Below are positions 1 to 10,399 of a DNA stretch of 28,056 nt, in pieces; the stretch's first letter is position 1; each line of letters opens with the position of its first letter. The DNA comes from Larix sibirica. Its lineage: Eukaryota > Streptophyta > Pinopsida > Pinales > Pinaceae. The DNA lies in assembly GCA_004151065.3 (NCBI GenBank), contig NWUY0300036314.1, positions 6,365 to 34,420 on the forward strand, read 5' to 3'. Under the pieces are notes generated by a model. It was not told where the DNA came from and made no database searches. It worked only from the letters and a program-made list of their open reading frames with translations. A program made the position numbers and the translations under genes.

Positions 1-734
1 TGAATGCATATGAAATGTGTGTGTGTGGATGATGTTTTTATTCTATTGTGCATGTTTAATTGATTTGCATTTGCACACATTTGATTTAATTGTATGAGTC
101 TAATGAATCGGCTAAGTTTACGTCAAAGCTCCACATATTGGTATCGTGTTCCCTTCCCTGAATTGGATAGATAATAATTTTCTCTGATGAGGCATATTTC
201 ACATTTCAAACAATGAAATACTAGCCTTGCTTTTCTTGAAATATTCCACAACATTATACTATGTTTTTTGGCTGACTTCTTTACTCCCTAAAGTGGTAGT
301 AGTCCCAAGTGAACTAGTTTAAGTCTTAGCATTCATAGGAGGGACTATTTTCTGTGGTGGAGAAGCAATACCAATTTTCTAAGATTGAATAGTCTATACT
401 TCCTTTTAAGGTTGTTTTTCATTTGTGTTACTCTTAACAAGGGCTAATTTTGTTTGGACTATCTCGAAGGGATTGTTTTTCTTAGCATTGGCAACAAGTT
501 TAGGAGGTGTGCTTATAGGACCTTTACTCCTTAAGGCATAATTGCATGGGTTTGTCTAAAAATTGTGAATTTCAGCTCCATAGGAATTATCTTCACAGTC
601 CTTTTCTAGATTTGGGGCCCAATCCCACAATAGCGTAGTAGTTTCCTTAGAATCCTCCTCATATTCACTTGTCTTTTAACTGCTCGGACTCATTCCTCCT
701 CCTCAAGTGATTGCTTGTCCAAAAATTGATTAAT
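1..734 (-). other. Degenerate DNA downstream of gag in element A
   Basis: Read on the minus strand this continues from the gag cysteine cluster, but stops are frequent in all frames and no protease or RT motif could be recognised. By position it should be the linker between gag and protease. No gene can be supported here. Confidence 0.35.
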
Positions 735-2286
735 CACCAATGTCCTTGAATTTATCCACTAAGGACAAGTTTTTTCTAAATTATTCTCCTTATGATATGG
801 ACAAAAATTATCCATGCCTAAATCATTCAAATTGAAAGTAGATGTCTCACTCTATGGGCTATTTGGTGTATTTTCCTTTTTTTAAAAGGGTTTGAAAGGA
901 TTTTTACCAGAAGAGTTATCATCGGTGTTTTTCTTGAGGTTCATTATTTCATTATAGAGATTTTGAACCAGTTTAACAACACTTCCAAGATCAACACATT
1001 TCTCTTTAGTCAGATTGGTTAAAAGCGAAGTATTTTTTATGATGTGACTTTAGGCTCTGTTTCAACCAAATGTTTAACAATGCTTGGCATTTGACGTTCA
1101 AATTTCTTAGCTTTTCAAAATTTTCTTCCAATGTAGCCTTCTTAGCTCTCTTAACAAACATGGCTATTGAGGGGTGAAGGGTTGTAGTGTAATATTCAAA
1201 CATGACTTCCTGAGTAGGTTTTGTAGTGGCAGGAAATTTATTCAGAACTGTTGTAAAACATTGGTTAAAAAATTAAGTTTCTCCTTTTTATCCATCTTTA
1301 AAGACAATAGTTCTCTCATTAAGGAAGCAAGAGTTAGTTCTTCTCCGAACTTACTCGGAAAACTCTTCTCAAAATCATTCAAATTGGTGATTGACTGAGG
1401 TAGAAGGATGAAATACCATGTGGCAACTTTATTCTCAAATGTATAAGGGAATAATCTATATACCACATCTTCATGTTGCACATCCATGAGTCTACGATCC
1501 AAATAAAAAATTATAATGTTGTATTTAGGGGTAGTCCCTTTATCTAGATCAAATTTAGGAAGTATACATTAGGGTGCTTAGGTAAATCATGGAGTTGGCC
1601 AGCTAAGTTTATAGCACCCTATGACATCCAAGCTAGTACTGGGTTTTGATCCATAATGTTGATATGGGGAGGCGATCCTGAAGGAGTTTGGTGAGATCAA
1701 GGTGTCTCGAGGGGTGAAGGTTCAACCTAATATATACGCTCAAGAATTTCCTAAAATGTTAAATACACCAAATATTCAATAGAATATGCTAGTGTTGAAT
1801 CTTTAGTCTCTATGGCCTTCTTGCGTGAAGCACATCATCTAGGAAATGAAGGAACAGCGAGCAGCTTCTCAATCTGTTTCATGTAGGATCTAGTGAATTC
1901 ACAAAGAATATTAACCTCATGGTGAGGAAATGAAAAAATACATTTAGTATAATGCTATGGTCATTCTATTTTGATATTGATGTCTTCAAAATTTGTATCG
2001 TGTTCAAGGTGGGACCCTTGGGTGGCCAAACTCTTAGGCTGTAAATTTTTAGGTGGGGATCCAAAGAAAAGACCACGTCGAAGAGGAATTCCTCTGTTAT
2101 CCATACACTGGTGACCCTCTTTATTGTTGAAACCCAAAAATGTCCTAGCATTGACAGCAAGGGGTTCTCCCCAATAGAAATTCCTAATTAGACATTAAAC
2201 CATTTGGAATAGGGAACCTGTTCGAATTCTAGCCTTGCTACCGTTCACTAGTTTTGGATTTCACCGATTATAGGTTGATCCTCCAT
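735..2286 (-). pseudogene. gag: Decayed retrotransposon gag of element A
   Basis: Capsid-like structural protein that would package element RNA into cytoplasmic particles. An ATG at 2284-2286 opens MEDQPIIGEI, a typical gag start, followed by stops. The best part lies at 1242-1502: DVVYRLFPYTFENKVATWYF and then SITNLNDFEKSFPSKFGEEL, the core of the retrotransposon gag domain (Retrotrans_gag family). It continues in another frame at 1006-1203 with LHPSIAMFVKRAKKATLEEN, a conserved C-terminal gag segment, and at about 850-1000 with DLGSVVKLVQNLYNEI. Near 740-810 LGMDNFCPYHKEN followed by EKTCP is a Cys/His cluster in the nucleocapsid position. At least three frames are needed and several stops occur, so it is dead. 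The family call is firm; the ends are approximate. Confidence 0.8.
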
Positions 2287-2828
2287 TTATGATTTTATTT
2301 TTAAAGAATGAAATGCAATATGAGCTACTCTAAATGCAGTCCTATGACTATGCTACTTTGAGTTCGCAACTTGTAGAAAGAAAATATAAAATAGAAATAT
2401 CATATACACAGCAAGAAATAGAAAATTGTACGAAAAGTCCATTCATAAATCTAAAATGATCTTAGTCTATATCTACATGAGATAAAGTGTGAAACAGTTC
2501 ATAAACATTCATCCATATAACATCAATATTCATGTGCAGAACTTCATCCTGATGGCTTCTACTTTTCATTAAACAAGAAACAATTGTTACAAAAATGGGC
2601 AAGCAAAATCCATCAGCCAAAAGTACTTAACTCTTTCCCCAAGTTTGCTTTATATCATCTACAAAGTAACTCCTTAGAGACTCTTCAAATCCCTCTTTGT
2701 CGGTTATTACTTTTGAGGTCCTTAGTGATTTGTCTCTTTTGAGTTTCACTTTTCTCCAAAAATAAATGAAAGAAATTACATATTACATTATTTCAAGGAG
2801 TAATTCCTCTCAACCTCATAAATGAGTC
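2287..2828 (-). other. Gap between ORF1 and gag of element A
   Basis: About 540 bases with no recognisable coding sequence. By position it is the gag leader of element A. I searched for an LTR end or a tRNA primer site here, which would separate the coiled-coil ORF and gag into two elements, and saw none, although a decayed one could be missed. Confidence 0.4.
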
Positions 2829-5800
2829 TCACAACTCAAAATCATACATGATAATGTTGAGTTGTTGTGGTTTGAGGAACCTTAAAGAAACTTCATGTGT
2901 CATTGCTTCTTCATTTAATATAGGCATCCCTCTAGTACAATATGTATTACATGCGGTCATTAGATGTATGTTGCAAGTAGGAACAACAACATTAATTTCC
3001 AATGCTTGGTATGTGACCTATGAAATACCCTTGATAATTGCATCCTTGTCATCCATTATTTTTCCTAAATCGGCTATCCTTTGTTCTTTAGGCTTGGGAT
3101 CACTGATGGTGCCTAGGGATGGGAGTTGGAATCTTTTCATTACTTTAGCTATCCCCAGATGCATCCTTTCACATTTCTCTAATGACATAGTAGCTTCCTT
3201 TTGTAAATATATTCCATCTTTCCTGCAATTGGTTATGGTAGCACGATCAAGCTGCATTTCTTGAAGAGTCCTCCTGGTCAAGTCTGAGGGTGTCTCAGTT
3301 ACCTGTTGTTTCCAAGTGATTATGTAGTCATGATTTATCTTAATCATGCCAATGGAACTATCTTTTTTTTTGGACTCCTCAATTACATATGTTAATCTCG
3401 CTACAATATTCTTCAATTCATGAATTTGCTTGGTAACCTATTCCTACATATGAAATAAATCATGTTGCAGCAAAGTAGCATGTGTTTGAAACTCATATTG
3501 ACTATGTTTCTCACCTTTAGAACGTTTTGCTTCAGTGGCTAACACATCACGTTCACTTTGCAAACTTTCCACTTGGGATACTAATGATCCCTTTTCATCC
3601 TCCAAGTTTTCTACTCGAGCATCCAATGCTTATTTTTCGTCTTGCAGGTTTTTCACTTGAGCTACCAATGTTTCCTTTTCAGTGAATCGTGCATCATACT
3701 CGCGTTGTAATTCCACTACCTCTTTTCGAGCATCTAAGATTTTATCTTTTAGAAGGATTATATTCCTCCATGCCCTTGCTAGATCATCATTTAACTTCTG
3801 TAAGTTAAATTAAGTAGCCATGGTGGTATCAACATTTTTTGAGGCTACAAGAGAGGTCACCTGATCTGTACTCGTGAAGATTGGTGTTTCAATAGTTATT
3901 TTCATTTCTAGTAGCGTCGATAACTTCAATTTCTTGTGATTTCTTTGAACGATCTGTCGTTTTTGTTTATCAAACACAAAGGAACTCAATTGGGCTATGG
4001 AATACTCCTTGTAAGGTGTATATAGGTCGTTGCCCAATTCTTGCAATAGGAAGTATCCATTGGTGAGTGGGACATTTGTACTTGTGATTGTTATTTCTAC
4101 ATCCATATATTGTGCACCGCTATCATGAGCTTATTCCCATTTTTCTCGTTCTTTGTCGGCCCTTTTCTGAATTTTTGTTTGTTTCTCATTCTCTTGCTTC
4201 TCTTTTCCTTCCTCTACCTTCCTCTTCCGAGCTTCTTCCTATTTTTTTGTTCCTCATCAACCTTCCTTTGTATTGTTGCTAGATTTTCTTTCTCCCGCTA
4301 CTCTTTCTCTTCTTGTTCCTTCCTCTTTCTTCGTGTTTCCTCCTTGGATTTGTGATTTTTCCCTCTATTGGGATTATGCTTGGCTATGTCCATCAACTTT
4401 CCTCTTCTATTCTTCTTCCAATATTCTATAAGCCTCTGCTATCTACTTCTGAAATTTCCTCTAATTTCCTTTGAGCATATTTCTGGGCCACTTCCTATGT
4501 TTGCTTTGCTTTCTTTCCTTTCTCAGCTGTAGACTTTCCTAAGGTCGAGCTTTTCACTTTTTCATTCTTCTAGGGTTTTTTCTCATCTGGGTATATACTC
4601 CTTTGCATAGAATTAATCGATGTAAGGCTAGTTCAACTTTATGGATGAGCAATGATTTAACACCTTATTCTTTCTGTCATTCCATTTAAAATTTTCCTCG
4701 CCAAAATGAAAGAAACTTGGATGTTTTATCAACTCCTCACTTCCTTGACTTGGGCCATCTTGTAAGATCCTATAATTGTGGGTAAAGGTGGCCATGAAGC
4801 CTTCTTGGTATTAGCTAATATAACCCTAATTCCATTGATGAAAGTTTTCTATACTATCCCCTTCAAAACCATGTTCTTTGTGACGTACTTGGGTAGTATG
4901 TAGGGTGCTTGTGAACCTCCATAGATACGCAATTAGGTGCCTCCCTCTATAAGGAACCAATCTCACAACTCTATCACTTCATCCATTGATTTATCCGACA
5001 TGCATTAGCCATTTGTTTATGTATAATCACATATAATGGCATTATGAATTATTCACATATATGTTTGTAGTGGCTGACATATTTCTACTCCCATAATGCT
5101 TGGCAATAAAAATGCACCAAGGCATCTGCAGGTGTCCATTTCCATACCATACCAAGGAAACTGTTTGTAGCACAAACCACGTCTAGCATATATTATGACA
5201 TATGAAAATTGGATTGTTGCTTAGCCAAATTGGCATGTGCATTTATGACCGCATCCATTAATCTTGATGAAAGTATAGCAACCTAGTTGAACTTTGTTCC
5301 TAGGAGGGTAAAATGATAGACCAAGGGAAACCATCCTATCCAAATATGTGAAGCATAATTTTCATCATAGATTCTGCTCAAGAATGTTGCAGTGATTATG
5401 TAGGGAAACAACAATAGCTGGGTTTGATCTCTTTCCCAAAATTTAGTTTTTAAACCCATGCTTTCCTTATAAATGATATGCATTCAATCTTGAGTGTGCT
5501 GACCCATTCATTCACTAAATTGATCTCTAATACCGGAAACTTGTAGAAACCGTTACATGTAGGTGGCTGGAAGAAAGCAATAACTTCATTGGTGGAATTT
5601 TTTATGGTTATGTTGTTTACATCCATGCTAAGAAGAAACCATTCTATCGCCTCAACACAGGGGGAGACTTCATACTTTGCCACTACTTTATGTAGGCTGG
5701 ACCTCTTGATGTTCTGATATATATGTTGGTCCTCCTTACTTTTTGAAATGAGTCCATGATACTCTTCCATCTTAAACAATTGATACATTTTCCCCAGCGA

Positions 5801-5931
5801 TATTCTAGTTCTGCTTTCATGCCTCTTTTAGTGTCATCGTATTGCAGCGCTGGGATCGATTCCCCATTCTTTTCAGCCATCTCTTCTTTCGAAGAAATGC
5901 TCAGGATAGTCTTGGTTTGGATCCTAGTCAA
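2829..5931 (-). pseudogene. Broken ORF1 upstream of gag: globular N-part, Lys/Glu-rich middle, coiled-coil C-part
   Basis: Unrecognised protein of roughly 1000 codons, function unknown. It may start at the ATG at 5929-5931, or at 5878-5880 (MAEKNGESIPALQYDD). The N-terminal third (5931-4700, with frameshifts near 5790 and 5470) looks globular: ELEYRWGK, YQLFKMEEYHGLISKSKEDQ, EAIEWFLLSMDVNNITIKNS, and near 4900-5000 VIELDWFLIEGGT and RIYGGSQAP. It weakly recalls plant mobile-domain-like proteins. From about 4560 to 4110 the translation is rich in K, E, R and Q. After a linker (4106-3810), 3780-3480 is a clear coiled coil: LDARVENLEDEKGSLVSQVE and SLQSERDVLATEAKR give heptad Leu/Val spacing. 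A further helical part (3416-3018) ends at a TGA at 2829-2831. Several stops and frameshifts make it a pseudogene. Direct adjacency to the LTR-like region suggests it was the element's first ORF. Confidence 0.6.
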
Positions 5932-6344
5932 TCATTGAGATGTAAAATATTCCTTTGAATCACCAGATCCACAATCAATATCCATGTAAAGAACTAGGAA
6001 GCACGAACAAAAGTAAATAAATGAAACCAGAAAAACAAGTCTCTAAGCTACAAACCTCCCAAAATTGTGATCCATGTTTATTTTAAACAAGTTAACCAAA
6101 AAGAGATTTATGTCAAATCTAGGATAGCAAGAAGACCCAGTGACCATTTTGGGTGAAATTCAAACAAGGATTAATATTAGGGTGACAAATGCATTCCATT
6201 TTTCTATATAATCATTTGATTTTGCGAGATGGCTCAAATTCCAGTTAAAACGGAAGTTAGTGGTGAAAAAAGGGTTAGATGGGTGGCACTTTTCTGAATA
6301 AGAAATAATTCGAACAAAAAATGGTAAACCCAAATCTGGTGACC
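5932..6344 (-). other. Leader between LTR-like region and ORF1
   Basis: No coding sequence seen. On the minus strand the right end reads TTGGTCACCAGATTTGG (within 6331-6348), in the position expected for a primer-binding site, but it is not the initiator-Met type used by the other two elements here and I cannot assign it to a tRNA. Confidence 0.3.
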
Positions 6345-7230
6345 AACATAGCGTTCACATTTTAGCTCTTCAAGCTTATATTTACTTTCATGGGCTCTGT
6401 TACGGATTTAGGGTATCCACTAAGCTACATTGGACCACCATGCATCTTGAGATGGGATCCCTCTTACACCCCAATCTTATTGTCTTCATATGGGATAAAC
6501 TTTCCATGTCCTTTCCCCTTTTCTCTTCTTTATTTAGCACATGGGTAGTTACGGATTAAGGTCATCCCCCAAAAGCACGAGTCACAATGAGGGAGGGAGA
6601 GATCCTTCTAGGAAGGCATTTGATCATAAATATCCAATGAATCTAGGTTCGACGATTCCCCAAAGAATTATCTATGCCCTCTCTTTTGCATACTGTAGCA
6701 ATTTTGTTACGACTAAAACACAAGGGTTGCTCCCTAGGTGACCCGCAAGTTCCCATCTCCTGGACGCAAGGGTTAGGGATCAAGGAAGCTCACAAATGGA
6801 GGCATGCTAGTGCGATTTTAGGGGTGAAATGATCTTGTCTATTCTTATAAAATTGACAAAGATAAGGTAGATCCACTTACCCGGGATCGATGATTGACCT
6901 AGTCGAGACTACGCAACCTTTCACTTTCCATGTCTTCTCGCTCCATGATGCATGAAACAAATTATGTATGATGGGGAGGAGACTTCCTTATATATTATTC
7001 GTCTCTTGTCCCCTATTTTAGCATGTCACCAATGATGTAGTTTCTCACTTTCAATATATCAGTTCCCCTCCCCCTTTATGTGCCCCTTCATTGGCAAGGT
7101 TCATCGATGAAAATATCATGATGAGGGCGGTGTCGTGTCGATGATTTTTTTATTATCCATGTGCCTTATCGGAGTCATTTCTATTTCTTGTGCAGCACTT
7201 TGTTGGCACACTATCAGCAATATTCTAAAT
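6345..7230 (-). repeat. LTR-like region of element A (ends unresolved)
   Basis: Non-coding on both strands. It has the layout of a plant LTR read on the minus strand: upstream part to about 7000, TATA box TATATAAG at 6987-6994, a long downstream part, and AATAAA-type text (TGCTAAATAAAGAAG, 6526-6541). It sits between LINE sequence and the ORF1 leader, where the 5' LTR should be. A short motif around TTACGGATT recurs at about 6401 and 6549. The partner LTR is outside the window, so the TG and CA ends are not proven. Confidence 0.45.
6987..6994 (-). promoter_or_regulatory. TATA box in LTR-like region of element A
   Basis: TATATAAG on the minus strand, followed by GAAGTCTCC and a run of non-coding leader. 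Its position about 240 bases into the LTR-like region fits a Pol II retroelement promoter. Confidence 0.45.
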
Positions 7231-8253
7231 TTATGTGCATCATTTTTTTGCTCCTTCCATCAGCAGCTTTGTTGGTGGTATTTTCCTTCTCTTAACATTT
7301 CCTTTCTCAAAATTTGCTTCAGAGAAGGCCACTAATATTCTTTGAACAACAAGATACAAACTCACTTTCTGCCCCTCAAAGAAAACTTTGTTCCTATATA
7401 TTACCCCAGAAAAAATAGATAGGTAGAACCTTAAGATGGGTATTAGGTTCACTATCCAACCAAGTCTCTAGACTTAGCTCTAATCCCCTATTAACCCAAT
7501 GCCCAAATAAATTTAGAACTCTTTTAAGGGACCTCCAAACCATTTTAGAAAAGTTACAATTAACAAGGAGATGATTAACAACTTCCTCTTCACTATATCA
7601 TATCAAGCAAATATTGGTACCATGCCCTCCATGCTCCAAAAAATTATCCCAAGTTAAAAAAAAATTGTAAGTGCTAGCCACATAAATAGCCTTTGTTTGA
7701 GTGGGATTTTCCACCTCCATACTACTCTATACCACCATAAATCCTCATCATCATTTCCATGATAAAATAAAGACTCATAAGCCAATTTTGTTGCCACATG
7801 TCCACTCACAGAGTTACATGACCAAACTAGAACATCATCCTCTTGAATTAAGGAGACACCTAAGAGTTGTAGCTCATGTACAAAGAAATCCCACTCCTCT
7901 ATCATTTGGTCTAACAAACTCATCGAAGAATCCTTCTTCTATCTTTTCCCTACAACAACCTCATTTTCTGCAATATAAACTCGATCCAACGTGCTCAATC
8001 CTCTAATCCTCGACTCCTCTAACAAAGCATCAGAGAGTCTAAATCTATTTTCTCCCCCAATCCAAGGTTCCAATCCCATATTCACCTTCTTACCATCTCC
8101 AAGCTTCCATACCAACCATTTTTCAATCACGGGAAAAGAACTAACCAACCCTACCCATAAATTTGAAACATTATTGGTTATTTTTTATTCCCCTCTTGCC
8201 CATTCCTCCACTGATATTTCCCTAACATAGTTATCCTTAAGTAGCATGCTCCA
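7231..8253 (-). mobile_element. LINE (non-LTR retrotransposon), downstream piece with zf-RVT-type domain
   Basis: C-terminal part of a LINE ORF2 protein, downstream of the reverse transcriptase. Reading down from 8253: WSMLLKDNYVRE, WVGLVSSFPVIEKWLVWKLG (about 8100-8170), VNMGLEPWIGGENRFRLSDA, then at 7923-7654 LLDQMIEEWDFFVHELQLL, WSCNSVSGHVATKLAYESL and VVWRWKIPLKQRLFMWLAL, the hallmark of the zf-RVT domain (PF13966 type). At about 7545-7600 the zinc-binding block NICLI, stop, HLLVNCNFSKMVW shows Cys, His and Cys with the second Cys changed to a stop. The remnant continues to about 7240 (KVFFEGQKVSLY). A following RNase H-like domain is missing because element A begins there. It is the continuation of 14223-14540. 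Confidence 0.85.
8249..8253. repeat. Target-site duplication CTCCA, left copy
   Basis: CTCCA directly left of the LTR tip at 8254, matched by CTCCA at 14223-14227 directly right of the other LTR. Five bases is the usual Ty3/gypsy target length. With one copy removed the LINE frame runs through (LWS then MLL). Confidence 0.92.
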
Positions 8254-8995
8254 TGATGTAGGCACAACCTAGGTCGGCTATGTATCAAGTTACACAACGG
8301 AAAGCAACCACACACACAAGGGTTGCCAAGAATTATGGATTTCAATTAAATGATTAAATATCTTTATGGAGGCGAATACAATACGAGTCTCGGCTCGAAT
8401 AAGTCAGAATGAAAATTGACTTTTACAACACTTAGTCACACATAGGAGTGAGGGAATTCTTCGTCCTCAAGCACTCCTAATATTCCTTCTCTATAATATC
8501 CAAGAGTATCTACCCCCTAAAAGGTCCCTCTCTAAGATCATAAACTGATATTTATACGTGTCTTGGAAATCAGTCCACTCAGCTCATCCTCCAGAAGCCT
8601 CCCTTGATTCCAAGCATGACCATACTACATTAAATACTTCACGTGTCCCTCTTCAGCAAATCACTCCACCTAGCCTCTTGCAACAACCTCCATAACTACT
8701 TCTGCAACTATTCCAACTACTCCAATTGCTCAACTCCTCGGGACTCCAACTATCTCTGTTAGCAATCATACTCGTCGTTGTCACTCCACGACTTCCCCTT
8801 AAGTTGGTTGATATCTCCTTTAACCACTTTCTCTGTCTTTTTTCGCCTATCGTCGACCACACTTGGTCCAAATCCTCACAACTTCATCTCCTCTTATCGA
8901 CTGTCGCCCTATTCCTAGAGGTCATCAACTATCCTCTGGGTCTTCAGGTTTTCTATCTGCGAATTCTAGTTTTGGGAGCTGATGCCCCTGCATCA
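8254..8995 (-). repeat. 3' LTR of element B
   Basis: 742 bp. It starts TGATGTAGG and its outer tip pairs exactly with CCTACATCA at the far end of the other LTR. Its inner end reads GCCCCTGCATCA at 8984-8995, next to the purine tract. It aligns along its whole length with 13482-14222 at about 86% identity by eye, with one small indel near the inner end. Confidence 0.95.
8549..8556 (-). promoter_or_regulatory. TATA box in 3' LTR of element B
   Basis: TATAAATA on the minus strand, in the context CACGTATAAATATCAG, which is conserved between the two LTRs although the flanks have diverged. It is the likely LTR promoter. Confidence 0.6.
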
Positions 8996-9003
8996 ACCTC
9001 CCT
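8996..9003 (-). promoter_or_regulatory. Polypurine tract of element B
   Basis: AGGGAGGT on the minus strand, immediately before the 3' LTR tip TGATGCAGG. It primes plus-strand DNA in LTR elements. It overlaps the end of the coding remnant just after the chromodomain. Confidence 0.75.
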
Positions 9004-9014
9004 GGGTTGAAAAG

Positions 9015-9165
9015 AAATACGCCTGGAGTTCTGCAAATCCTCGATATTGTCTTCTAAGATCCAAATCACCTCCTCTAAGTCTCAATTCTTCCACCGGACC
9101 AATTATTCTTTTCTTTCCTGACTCCTGGTATTCCCAACTTTTCGCTTATCGAGCACTTCTATGAC
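9015..9165 (-). pseudogene. Chromodomain at the pol C-terminus of element B
   Basis: Chromatin-binding tail fused to integrase, thought to guide insertion by binding modified histones. The minus-strand translation shows EVIEVLDKRKVGNTRSQERK, then after a stop LVRWKN, another stop, and EVIWILEDNIEDLQN. This is the spaced pattern of plant chromovirus chromodomains: a V-L-D-K-R start, the L-V-R-W-K strand, then the W and E-D-N-I helix. Two in-frame stops break it. It ends directly at the purine tract, as in other chromoviruses. The domain call is by pattern only. Confidence 0.75.
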
Positions 9166-9198
9166 CTCCTTTGTTGGATTAACTAGCATATGTTCCTT

Positions 9199-10270
9199 CT
9201 AGTCATCTTTCATATCATTCCCACTCATCGACCCTTCTTCAAACTTGTATAGGTTAGAAACATTGAATGTCGGTGATATATCCATCCCCTCTGGCAACTC
9301 CAACACATATGCATTATCCGAAATATTCCTCAATATTTTACACGGACCAATATTCTTTGGCTTCATATTGTTGTATGTTCCTCTAGGGAACCTTTCCTTC
9401 CTCAGGTGCACATATACTAAGTCATCTTCTGCAAATCAATGCAGTTGTCTCTTTCTATTGGCTCTCAACTTATGCATTGCATTGCTTTTCTCCAGCTATC
9501 GCTTCACCTTGTCATGCACTTCCTTCATATGGTCGACAAACGATTTGCATCAGAACTCTTTCACGTTCCCTTCGATAACTTGGGCAAGTCGGTTACTCTG
9601 TGCGGGATTCTCCCCTGCACAATCTAGAATGGAATCATTCCCATTAACCGGCTCATTGAATTGTTGTACATGAATTCCTCCTATGCCAACACATTCTCCC
9701 ATTGCTTTAGTCGATCATCAGTTAAACTCCTTAGTAAATTTCCCAAGCTCTAGTTCACGACTTCATTTTGTCCATCAGTCTATGGATGGTATGCAGAACT
9801 GAACTACAGCTTTGCGTCAAGATTCTTCTAGAGGGTTCTCCATAAATGGCCTATAAACTTGGTATCTCTATACGAAGTGATACTCTTCGAAATCCCATGC
9901 AACCTTATAAATTCCTTGAAAAATAGAACAAGAATACCTGTGACATCACTTGTTTTTCGGCATGGAATAAAGTGTGCCATTTTGGAAAATCTATCGATTA
10001 CCAAAAAGATGGAGTCATTACCTCTCTATGCCTTCGGAAATACCAGCCCAAAATCCATGTTGATATCTTCCCATGGGGCGGCCGACACTGGAAAAGGTGC
10101 ATATAGTCTCGTATTCTGACTTCTTCCTTTGGCATGCTTACATACTCTACATTGTTGAATCCATTTCTTCACATCCATCACCAAACCTGGCTAGTAATAT
10201 TTTTCCTCGACCAATGCCTTTTTGTCTTATTGATGCCAAAGTGTCCTCCTAGACCTCCACTATGTACTTC
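9199..10270 (-). pseudogene. pol: Integrase of element B (H2C2 finger, DDE core, C-terminal domain)
   Basis: Would insert element cDNA into chromosomes. The zinc finger shows GGLGGHFGINKT and, near 10140, IQQCRVCKHAKG. In the catalytic core WEDINMDF carries the first Asp and [11 protein letters not shown] (about 9845-9895) the second. FSSAYHP, then TDGQNEVVN (about 9750-9800), carries the Glu, so all three catalytic residues survive. Stops split the region after HLWRTL, before TDGQ and in the LINE-proximal part. The C-terminal part (9411-9199) is open: [20 protein letters not shown] and [16 protein letters not shown], the conserved chromovirus segment before the chromodomain. Confidence 0.88.
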
Positions 10271-10399
10271 CCTATCAAATTCTCTCTCATTGATCCTCTA
10301 GGGATGCATAACTGATGACCCTTGAATATGTATCCTTCTTAGATGAAATAATCCAAGTATGGAGTTATGTCGACACTCCATGGTTCACGACTCATGAGG

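Larger units (their letters stand above)
1..7230 (-). mobile_element. Ty3/gypsy-like retroelement A, 5' half, with an extra ORF before gag
   Basis: On the minus strand the order is an LTR-like promoter region (about 6345-7230), a broken coiled-coil ORF (2829-5931), a leader-like gap, then a broken gag (735-2286). The pol genes and 3' LTR would lie left of base 1, so assignment to Ty3/gypsy rests on the gag type. Whether the ORF and gag belong to one element is inferred from shared strand, order and lack of an LTR pair between them. Giant plant Ty3/gypsy elements of the Ogre/Tat group are known to carry an ORF upstream of gag, which fits. Two abutting elements are the alternative. The right end abuts LINE sequence near 7230; the exact LTR end and target duplication could not be fixed. 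Confidence 0.55.

Noticed and set aside
2848-3264. 138-codon plus-strand open frame with hydrophobic segments
   Set aside because: Antisense to the helical C-part of ORF1, which shows coherent minus-strand protein pattern with the neighbouring coiled coil.
4088-4355. Overlapping plus-strand frames rich in Leu, Phe and Ser that look like membrane proteins
   Set aside because: They are the antisense of the Lys/Glu-rich part of ORF1; pyrimidine-rich triplets translate as hydrophobic residues.
6541-6741. Plus-strand 66-codon frame in the LTR-like region
   Set aside because: No motif; the region shows LTR features on the other strand.
9245-9673. 142-codon plus-strand open frame
   Set aside because: Antisense to the integrase C-terminal part of element B, whose conserved motifs read on the minus strand.
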